Part shown: piece after piece, positions 54,318 to 63,000 of the stretch
Numbering within the stretch: position 1 is the first letter of the stretch
Layout of the letters: each line of letters starts with the position of its first letter
DNA from: Shewanella hanedai
GTDB taxonomy: Bacteria; Pseudomonadota; Gammaproteobacteria; Enterobacterales; Shewanellaceae
Direction: 5' to 3'
DNA length: 64,000 nt
NCBI RefSeq assembly: GCF_007197645.1
Contig: NZ_VKGK01000019.1
Coordinates: 51,893 to 115,892, forward strand
The notes under the pieces: model-generated
The model's database searches: none
What the model was told of the DNA's origin: nothing
What the model saw: the letters and a program-made list of their open reading frames with translations, nothing else
Position numbers and translations under genes: made by a program

Positions 54318-54923
54318 TTATTGCACTTCGTCGTCTACCGTATAGATGTTCCACTTCATATCAGCAGTTGTATCTTCACCTGTCACTTCAGCGATTACGC
54401 GTCTGTTTCGAGCTTGTGCTGCTGCTGTTTCGCTAAAATCTACTGGACGATCAAAACTGTAGCCGATAGCTGTTAATCTATCTGATTCTATTCCAAAGCG
54501 CTCACTAAGTGCTGCTGTGACCGCGTTAGCTCTATTTTGAGAGAGTGTTAAGTTATGTTCGTAAGACCCTGATTTACTCGTATGACCTTCGATAGTCACT
54601 TTAGTATTAGGGAACTGACGCATAAAAGTCGCGATGACTTCAACTTGATCATAGTACATAGGGTCAATGTAAAAAGAGTCATTTGGAAATAAAATTTTGA
54701 GCTCTTGACGTTCGTTAATGGGTTTTATCTTTCCACAGCCATAATTATCAATGGTTGCCCCAAGAACGGTATCTGTACAGAGCTCACGAGCAACAATAAC
54801 GCCATCGGTATCATTATCGTTTAGATCGTGTAATTGGGTGGTCGCGCCATCCATCGTCACGATATCTCTCATGGAACAACCAGCTAATAAAACTATGCTT
54901 GATATCAGAATGAAGGTTTTCAT
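54318..54923 (-). CDS. OmpA-like lipoprotein of the adhesin operon
   Basis: A 201-residue lipoprotein (lipobox LLAGC, Cys16). The C-terminal OmpA domain (about residues 75-185) carries the peptidoglycan-binding signature TIEGHTSKSGSYEHNLTLSQNRANAV and RNRRVIAEV. Its start codon overlaps the aggA stop by one base (TAATG), so it is translationally coupled to the type I secretion channel. A role in anchoring the secretion machine or adhesin to peptidoglycan is plausible but inferred. The same gene order occurs in the S. oneidensis bpfA cluster. Confidence 0.9.
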   Translation of the reverse strand: MKTFILISSIVLLAGCSMRDIVTMDGATTQLHDLNDNDTDGVIVARELCTDTVLGATIDNYGCGKIKPINERQELKILFPNDSFYIDPMYYDQVEVIATFMRQFPNTKVTIEGHTSKSGSYEHNLTLSQNRANAVTAALSERFGIESDRLTAIGYSFDRPVDFSETAAAQARNRRVIAEVTGEDTTADMKWNIYTVDDEVQ

Positions 54924-56335
54924 TAGTATACCCCCCCCTCGTAGTTTCGCTCACCTTGCCATACCTCAGGAGGAGTGACTCTTAAAGACTCTAGTAGTCT
55001 TCCAGTTGAGTTTAAGACACGGTACTCAGAAATGACCTGGTCATATTCCGTTTCAATGTAATCTTTACGGGCTTCAAATAGCTCATTCTCAGTGTCGAGT
55101 AAATCGAGTAGTGTCCGCTGCCCTAAATTAAATTGCTGGTTATAAGCAACCTGTGTATCTTTGGCAGCGATAACATGCTCGCGAATATACAGTTTCTGAG
55201 GCTCAAGTAGCTCATAAGCATTCCAAGCAAGGCTGACGCCTTCTACAACTTGACGATAGGCTCGTTGGCGGATCTCTTTAGCTTCACCAATTTTGTAGGC
55301 AGCTTCTTTTTCTCGCGCTAGATCTTTACCACCAGAGAATAGGTTGTATTTTATTCTGACCATGGCGACGAGATCATTACTGTGACCCCCAACGTTAGAG
55401 CTAGAAATTCGGCTAAAGCCATCTTCACCGTTAAGGTTATTGTTCCAGTTTCCTGCCAAATCTAAAGATAGCTTTGGGTAATAATTGGATTGCGTCGATG
55501 ATTTCTCATTTTTAGCCGCTTCAATATCACTGGTTGCTGATTTGATGATCGGATGGTTCTCTTGAGCGAGCAAAATACTGGTGTTCAGATCTTCTGGCAG
55601 CATCTCATCATCTGGTACGGGGATAATTAAATCTTGAGGCTCAGACGCAACCACTTTGATAAATTGCGCTTTAGCATCAAAAAAGTTGTTTTTAGCTGAG
55701 ATTAGGTTGGCGTTTGCACGAGCTAAACGGCCTGTTATCTGAGACAAATCAGCGATTGAGCCTAAACCTGAATCGGTTCTTTGCTTGATTTGGTCATAGA
55801 TATCCTGATGACTGAGTAAGTTTTTCTCAGCGAGCATCACGACTTGTTCAGTACGAATATAATTAATATATACTTTGGTTACATCGAGTGCCATATCTTC
55901 AGCAGCAGAGAAAAGTGCCCACTGGTCTGCGCTGGCTTCAAAGCTGAATCTATCGACTTCGCTGCTGGTATAGAATCCATCGAAAAGCATCTGTTTAATG
56001 CTAAAGCCAGCCTCACCACGTTCAAGCCCGATGACACCATCTTCATCGACCTCTCCTTGGTTTTTCTTTCTACGAGTAGAAGGGCTATTCGTTTGTTCCC
56101 AGCCATAACCGCCGGTTAAATCGACAGTAGGCATGTAGCCTGCAATAGCTTGGTTAACTTGTTCTTCACGCGCTTTAAATCGATTGAACGCGATACGGAT
56201 CTCAGGATTCGTATCTAAAGTTTGTGCAACGGCTTGTTCCAGTGTCTGACTGTAGGCCGAAGCTGGAATAAACAAGGCGCTAAGGGCCAATGCCAACGCA
56301 TTGTGTTTTAACTGCCGAATTGTACTGGTGTTCAT
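54923..56335 (-). CDS. aggA: TolC-family outer-membrane channel for adhesin export
   Basis: A 470-residue outer-membrane efflux protein with a signal peptide (about 1-29, ending AYS-Q) and the duplicated TolC/OEP helical layout. Examples are LEQAVAQTLDTNPEIRIAFNRFKAREEQV and LLAQENHPIIKSATSDIEAAKNEKSS, which start the two repeats. YNQQFNLGQRTLLDLLDTENELFEARKDY is the conserved C-terminal helix. It corresponds to AggA of Shewanella, the type I secretion pore for BpfA. GGAGGG lies upstream. The HlyD-type gene ends 36 bp before it. Confidence 0.93.
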   Translation of the reverse strand: MNTSTIRQLKHNALALALSALFIPASAYSQTLEQAVAQTLDTNPEIRIAFNRFKAREEQVNQAIAGYMPTVDLTGGYGWEQTNSPSTRRKKNQGEVDEDGVIGLERGEAGFSIKQMLFDGFYTSSEVDRFSFEASADQWALFSAAEDMALDVTKVYINYIRTEQVVMLAEKNLLSHQDIYDQIKQRTDSGLGSIADLSQITGRLARANANLISAKNNFFDAKAQFIKVVASEPQDLIIPVPDDEMLPEDLNTSILLAQENHPIIKSATSDIEAAKNEKSSTQSNYYPKLSLDLAGNWNNNLNGEDGFSRISSSNVGGHSNDLVAMVRIKYNLFSGGKDLAREKEAAYKIGEAKEIRQRAYRQVVEGVSLAWNAYELLEPQKLYIREHVIAAKDTQVAYNQQFNLGQRTLLDLLDTENELFEARKDYIETEYDQVISEYRVLNSTGRLLESLRVTPPEVWQGERNYEGGVY

Positions 56336-56371
56336 TGTTAACCCTCCAGGTTGAACTTTAAGGCTTAAAAA

Positions 56372-57754
56372 TCAACGCTCTCTAAGCGCGGTATCTTTAG
56401 CTCTTAAAATTGGATTAAGTATGTATTCTAGAATGGATCTCTGGCCAGTAATAACATCAACTGAAGTCAACATCCCTGGTATGATTGGCATCTCTATGCC
56501 GTCGTCCCTTGTTAAGCTTGAAAGCTCAGTCCGTACTTTTACAAGATAGAAGCTGTTCCCTTCCTCATCTTGCGATGTATCAGCACTTATGTGTTCTACC
56601 GTCCCATTAAGGCCTCCGTAGCGTGTAAAGTCATATGCTGTGACTTTTACAACTGCTGGCAGTCCAGGGTGTAAAAACGCAATATCTTTAGGGGTTATTT
56701 TCGTTTCAATGAGTAGTTGATCTTCTGATGGAACTATCTCAATGATATCAACACCAGGCTGAACAACTCCTCCTAATGTATTGATATGTATACTCTTGAT
56801 CGTGCCGTTGACGGGAGATGTGATCTCTGCTTTATTCACTTTATCTTGAGCGCCTACTTGAGCTTCACTCATTCGTGACAACTTAGTTTGCAGATCACTC
56901 AGTTGAGTTCTCGTCTCGGCTGCGAAGGTAAAGACGGCTTCGCGTCTTTTTAAAATAGCTTCATCTTGTGAGGCTTTTACCTTAGGACGCAATAATCTTA
57001 GAGTGGCAAGTTCACCTTGAATGTCATTGACAGTACGCTCGAGCTTAAGTAACTCAACTTCAGGGACGATTCCTTTTTCAGCTAAAGGTCTTGTCAGTGA
57101 TAGCTCGCGGGAGACTAACTGGAAGCTTTTGGTCAAGGTTTTAATCTTTGATGCTAATTCTTGTGTTTCCTGCTGTCTTTGCTGTATTTGACGAACTAAT
57201 ATTTCAAGCTGATTACTCAAACTGTCTAATCGACCCGAGTATTCCTCTTTTTGGCGCTTGATCAGTTCAGGTTCTAGTTCTGTTAGCTCATCAGAAAAGA
57301 TCAGCGGCAATTTCGTTATTTTGACCTGCTCACGCCAGTTTGATGTCATATCAGTAATGACGATGCTGTTTAACTCGGTCTCTAATCGTTTTACATTGGC
57401 TTGCAGGCTATATACTTCTTGCTCTTGCTGTGCAAAATCGGAACGAAAACGAGTGGCATCAATACGAACAAGTGCCTGTCCTTTTTTGACTATCATGCCT
57501 TCTTGCACATACATATTTTGCATTATTCCGCCATCAAGACTTTGAATAACTTGTATTTGTGAAGATGGGATCACTTTTCCCAAGCCTGTCGTTACTTGGT
57601 CAAGTTCAGCAAAATATGCCCAAAGAAGAAAGCATGCAGCTAAGGATGTGAGGGTCCAGATAATTAATCGATGACTACTTGGCGCATCTGTCATCATAGC
57701 GCCATATACATCATCGACCATTTCTAAATCTTGGGTAGTTAAATGCTTACTCAT
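56372..57754 (-). CDS. HlyD-family membrane-fusion protein for type I secretion
   Basis: A 460-residue adaptor with one N-terminal membrane helix (about 29-46). It has a lipoyl half-motif (GGIMQNMYVQEGMIVKKGQALVRID), a long coiled-coil region (about 105-315) and the second half-motif with VNGTIKSIHINTLGGVVQPG. A beta-barrel domain typical of HlyD/LapC follows. It bridges the ABC ATPase and the AggA channel. GGAGG precedes the ATG, which overlaps the end of the ABC gene by 8 bp, indicating coupling. Confidence 0.94.
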   Translation of the reverse strand: MSKHLTTQDLEMVDDVYGAMMTDAPSSHRLIIWTLTSLAACFLLWAYFAELDQVTTGLGKVIPSSQIQVIQSLDGGIMQNMYVQEGMIVKKGQALVRIDATRFRSDFAQQEQEVYSLQANVKRLETELNSIVITDMTSNWREQVKITKLPLIFSDELTELEPELIKRQKEEYSGRLDSLSNQLEILVRQIQQRQQETQELASKIKTLTKSFQLVSRELSLTRPLAEKGIVPEVELLKLERTVNDIQGELATLRLLRPKVKASQDEAILKRREAVFTFAAETRTQLSDLQTKLSRMSEAQVGAQDKVNKAEITSPVNGTIKSIHINTLGGVVQPGVDIIEIVPSEDQLLIETKITPKDIAFLHPGLPAVVKVTAYDFTRYGGLNGTVEHISADTSQDEEGNSFYLVKVRTELSSLTRDDGIEMPIIPGMLTSVDVITGQRSILEYILNPILRAKDTALRER

Positions 57755-59930
57755 TGGTTTGTCCTCCAGTGAGCAAGCCTTTACTTAGTTGATCGAGCAC
57801 CTCTGCTTTTGGCCCATCAATGAGCACATGGCCTCTGTCTAATACGATAATTCTGTCCACGAGCTTTAATAGGTGCATCTTGTGAGTGATAAGCAGCAAC
57901 GTCCGGTCACGGGTGACATTTTGCATTGCATTAATAAATTGTTTTTCCGCGCGAGCATCTAAACTTGCACTGGGCTCATCCATCATCAGAACTGGTGGAT
58001 CATTCAATGTCGCTCTTGCTAGTGCAACGGTTTGTCTTTGTCCGCGAGACAGTGACTGACCGCCTTCACCTACTTGCTGATCTAAGCCTTCACTGTCAAG
58101 ATCGGTAAATTGACTAATACCTGAAAGTTGCACAGCTCTAATTAGCTGGTGCTCAGTTACCTGACGGGTACCGAAGAGAATATTGTCTCTGATTGTGCCG
58201 TGAAAAAGTGTTATGTCTTGGGGTAAATAACCAAAGTTACGCCTTAGATCTGTGGGATGGATCTGAGCAGAATCGAGTCCATCGTAGCGCAAGCTGCCTT
58301 TGGTAGGTTGATAAAGTCCCACAAGCATTTTAGCTAATGTGCTCTTGCCTGAACCGTTACGACCTATGATGGCAATACGCTCACCGGGTTCAATGTTAAT
58401 TGACATGGTATGCAAGATAGGTTTTTCTGAACCGGGGTAGCTGAAGCTAATATTATCGGCGTTAATCTTTCCTTCTAAGCGTTGTCTGCTAACCAGATGA
58501 CCTTTATTTTCAAACTCATCTTCCTGAGTCATGATCTCGTTGAGTTGACGTAGCGCACTGGCTGTATGATTTCCTCGTGTCATCAAGCCCGCTAGTTGCG
58601 CCATTGGGGCGATTGCACGACTTGATAAAATGACTGCTGCAATAATGCCACCCATAGATATCTCATTATCTGCAACCCGGTAAACACCTAAAATCACCAC
58701 GCACACGACAGAGAGTTGCACGATAAAGTTAGCCAGATTGGTCACTGCAGTGGAAATCTTTTTAGATTTTAATTGCCAGTTTGCGGTATGACCGATCATT
58801 TGTTGCCAGCTCTTTTGAACTAACCCTTCAGCTCCGCTGGATTTTATCGACTCTAATGACGCAAGAGATTCAATTAAGTGACCGTGTTTTAAACTAGAGA
58901 ACTTATTACTCTCCTCAATTGCAGCTTTTAATTTTGGCTGCATGATTAAGGTGTAACCAATGATAATGATGCTTCCTATAAGAGGAATGACAGCAAGATC
59001 ACCTGCTACTACATATATGATAATTAAAAAGAATAAAGCAAAAGGCAGATCGACCAAAGTGGTGATAGTTGCAGAGGTTAAAATCTCTCTAATACTATCA
59101 AACTCGCCAAGTTGTCTGGCCATTCCTCCTACACTAGGAGAGCGCTTTTCTAGTGGAATGCCAATAGCTTTAGCAAATAGCCTAGAGGACACGATGATAT
59201 CGACTTTCTTTCCTGCCACATCGATAAGGTAGGATCGCAGTTGTCTTAATATTAGGTCGAATATGTAAGCCACACTCGCACCAATTGCCAATACCCACAA
59301 TGATGAGAAAGCTAAATTTGGCACAACTTTATCATAAACATTCATGATAAAAAGTGGAGAGACTAAGGCAAACAGGTTGACTAGAACCGAAGCCAGAAGA
59401 GCATCTCGATAGATAGGTGCAGAATCTTTGAGGGTTTGTAGCAACCAATGGGTTTTGCTGTCATGAAGGTGAACATCAAAGCCCATGTCCCCACGGTACT
59501 GCTGTTTAACAAGAAATAGATAGCCTACGTAGATGGCCTCTAAATCCTCAAGTGTCAGTACTTGCTCGCCACCAGTCTCAGGCAGTTGGATTACCGCTCT
59601 ATCTTTATCGACATCTAATTCGCGAAGAAGACAGGCTTTTTTATCTTTAAGAAGCAGTACACAAGGTAAAAAGATAGGTGATATCTGGTTTAGGCCTTTT
59701 TGGGTTAATTTGGCAGCTAAACCAGCGCGCGCAGCAGCTTGAGGAACCAAGTCAGGAGTAAGTACACTGCCGGACAACGGAAGGCCTGCCGCCATAGATT
59801 CACTAGAGCAGGGACTTCCGAAATATTCGGTTAATAGTACTAAACTGTCTAACAATGGATCGACAGTGACGCGTTGAGACGCCGACACTGTCCATTGCTC
59901 AGTTTTTTTAGGGGCTGCTGTTACGGACAC
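57747..59930 (-). CDS. LapB-type type I secretion ABC transporter
   Basis: A 727-residue inner-membrane exporter ATPase. Residues about 20-145 are a C39 peptidase-like domain that lacks the usual catalytic cysteine block, as in transporters of large RTX adhesins. About 170-450 is the membrane domain. The ATPase domain has Walker A GRNGSGKS (523-530), the signature LSRGQ (627-631), Walker B VLMMDEP (647-653) and the H-loop LLITHK. It would energise export of BpfA. The start is a GTG at 59930 with AAGGA eleven bases upstream. Confidence 0.94.
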   Translation of the reverse strand: MSVTAAPKKTEQWTVSASQRVTVDPLLDSLVLLTEYFGSPCSSESMAAGLPLSGSVLTPDLVPQAAARAGLAAKLTQKGLNQISPIFLPCVLLLKDKKACLLRELDVDKDRAVIQLPETGGEQVLTLEDLEAIYVGYLFLVKQQYRGDMGFDVHLHDSKTHWLLQTLKDSAPIYRDALLASVLVNLFALVSPLFIMNVYDKVVPNLAFSSLWVLAIGASVAYIFDLILRQLRSYLIDVAGKKVDIIVSSRLFAKAIGIPLEKRSPSVGGMARQLGEFDSIREILTSATITTLVDLPFALFFLIIIYVVAGDLAVIPLIGSIIIIGYTLIMQPKLKAAIEESNKFSSLKHGHLIESLASLESIKSSGAEGLVQKSWQQMIGHTANWQLKSKKISTAVTNLANFIVQLSVVCVVILGVYRVADNEISMGGIIAAVILSSRAIAPMAQLAGLMTRGNHTASALRQLNEIMTQEDEFENKGHLVSRQRLEGKINADNISFSYPGSEKPILHTMSINIEPGERIAIIGRNGSGKSTLAKMLVGLYQPTKGSLRYDGLDSAQIHPTDLRRNFGYLPQDITLFHGTIRDNILFGTRQVTEHQLIRAVQLSGISQFTDLDSEGLDQQVGEGGQSLSRGQRQTVALARATLNDPPVLMMDEPSASLDARAEKQFINAMQNVTRDRTLLLITHKMHLLKLVDRIIVLDRGHVLIDGPKAEVLDQLSKGLLTGGQTNE

Positions 59931-60038
59931 CTAAAAGCTTATCCTTAAGGTTGTGTTATAAGTTAATTGCATCATCTTACACAATTATAAACAAAAAACT
60001 CTATTTTTTGATTTAAATCATCATTTTGCTTTACTTCC

Positions 60039-63000
60039 TTAAGGGATCAGGTGAGTAACTTGGTTCTCCTCTAATGTCGGATCCGAGCCCGGCCCTGTAG
60101 GTGATGGAGATGTCGCATCAGCGATAGTGTTGATAATTAATGGGCCATCGCCGTTAGAGCCTAGCAAGCCATTAATAATGTCACTTTCGGTGTCACCGAA
60201 GATGTCGCTGAGGTCCACTCCGTCCAGAACAATGTGTTGCTCAAAGGTTCCGTTATGGTCTGCATCGATATCAATGGTGGTTGTGCCTGTCGTATCATTG
60301 ATGGTGAAGTGCAGGTACAACCCTAAGTTCTCTGCGGTTTCACCTTGCAATAAATCACTGAGATCAAGCTTATCTTCGTTTAAATCAAAGTCGATAATAT
60401 GATCGGTACCTAGCTCATCCTTATTCCAGACAAAGGTGTCACTACCAGAGTCGCCTCTCAGTACATCATCGCCTAATCCACCGATAAGAGTATCGTCTCC
60501 AGCACCACCTCGAAGGGCGTCATTATGCTTACCACCGTCAAGAGTATCGTTTCCGGTATGACCATAAAGAATGTCGCTACCAGTTTGTCCGTAGACCATG
60601 TCGTTACCACTCCCCGCGTTGACTACGTCAGCTTTTTCGCTGGTTACGTCTGCAGATAACAGCAGTCCATCTCCATCGGTAATTTTATCTGAGCCAGTAA
60701 GTGACCCTGTCATGATGTGATGACTAAGCAGGGTTGCAGTACTTAACTCGATATCATTATCAGTGTTGCCACTGACTGAATCACCAGTTGAACCAGCGTA
60801 GATAATATCGTTACCACTGCCTGTTTCAACATGATCTTGACCCGCACCTGAACTGACATTTTGTGCCGAACTAGTGCTATAGGCGATACCGGATGTGACC
60901 AGAACATCATTGCCTGATTGGTCTGTAATTGTGCCCTGTAAACCGCCACCAAAACTGACATCCATCTGTTGAGGATTCGCTGCATTTTCACCGTTTCTGA
61001 CAATGATTGAGTCATTACCGTCATTACCATCTACGGTAAGGTCGACATCGACAGGTACACCATTAAAGTCAGTTGGTGTGACACCAATAATCAGTTTAGT
61101 GGTTGATATATCACCATCAGCATCTCTGATTGTATAAACAAAGGTTTCAGTTGCATCATCTGGTATGACATTGGTACCAGCGGTTAGCTGGTATTCATAT
61201 GTTCCGTCAGCATTGAGAACTAAATTACCGTAGGTACCTAGGATAACGGTACCTACGCCTGTGAAGACGTCCGTACCGTCATCATTGGTAAAGGCTACCC
61301 CCACAACAGTAAGACCATCAGAACCCAAGTCATTATTAAGTACGTTACCTTCCTTATTTGGTAGGTGATAACCCACTCCCTCAACGACTTTTGCTACTAA
61401 TTGGTAAGTGTTACTTTGGCTTTCAAAGGTTCTAACAGTTGTAACTAAATCACCATTTTCATCTATAAAACCAAGCACCTTAATAGTATAGAACTCGCCT
61501 TCATACTCGAAGGTGACTTCAGGTTGACCGATATTGATAATATCTCTATTAAATTCGGCATCACCAGTGTTCGGTGTCTCATTGTGGTCAAAGTTAATGT
61601 CGATCTGTACGGTCGTCACCACACCAAACGAATCGGTAATGGTAAAGTTAACCGTTAGGGTTGCTTGTGTAATTGATGACGTCACAGGGAAGTTAAAGTG
61701 AGTGAAATCACCCAACACAATGTCTTGGTTGAGCTGAAGGACTCCATTCAAACCAGCATCATTATCAACAAAGCTATAACCAGAAGCGTTAGCGGTATTA
61801 GCACTTCCCCAACGCATCTGATCAAGACCAGCGTCATTATCATCTGAATCAAAACGAGTGAGATGTGGACCACCACCAGTCCAACTAGACCATTCACCAA
61901 CAATACCGGAAGCGACAAATCCATCTGTTAATACGTCGACGCCATTGGTATCCAAGGTCGCTTCTGCATGATCATCCAGAATGCCAATTTCTAACGTTGT
62001 TGAGCTGCTATCGCCGTCGATGTCGTATGCCGTAACACCAAAGTTATCACTTATTTCGTCATCGTTTACGCCATGGGTTTGTGCAGCATTAAGGGTGTAA
62101 CTGTATGTCACAGTGCCAGTGCTGGTATCGTAATCAGTGATTCTTAATGTACCGTGCTCTCCTTCAATCACTATCGCTGCGGCAGGCGTTACAGCAAGTA
62201 ACATAGCAATCGTAATGGTTGTCGTTACACCACCATTGGTCATTTCTAACCTGTTCAACCCATCTGGGGCTGAAACAGTAAACTGCTGCGTCTGTACTAC
62301 TGGGTCAACTTCAGTACCAGTACCGCCAGATAATTCGCTTTCATCTAAGGTTATTTTAGCTGGTGTTGTTATCGATACCGGATCATCTGTCGCTGTCACA
62401 TTAATGGTTAATGTTGAGCTATCAGTGCTTGAACCATCTGTTAACGTATAAGTGATGATTGGGGCTATACCACTGAAGTTCGCCACAGGGGTAAAGGTGT
62501 AGTTACCACTTGTGTTGATTACTATGGTGCCAACACCATTGATGTTTACTGTTTGTCCTGCATTGTAAACAGTTCCGTCGCCTGCAATCGTAAAGCTTTG
62601 AACTGTAACAGGGCCATCAACACTTGTTGTACCACCGATAACATTTCCGGAAGTTGGACCAGTATCTTCAACAATAGTGACCACTTCATTTGGATCCGTG
62701 AAGTCATCATTAACGCTATTGACGGTGATATTTACAGTGCCTGTGTCGGTATCACCATCGATGTCAGTCGCGATATAGTTGAAGCTGACACTACCGTTAT
62801 AGTTAGCCGTAGGTACAAATGTCATAGTGCCATTGGCTGCAATCACGACAGTACCGTTACTTACGGTAATGTTTTGAGCTCCACCAGTTAGCGTGACACC
62901 GTTAATGCTTACCAATGCTAGTCCGCCATCATTGGCCACATCATTGCCAAGCAAGTTAATAGCAATCGAGCCATCTTCATTGACTGTGTAGCTGTCATCG

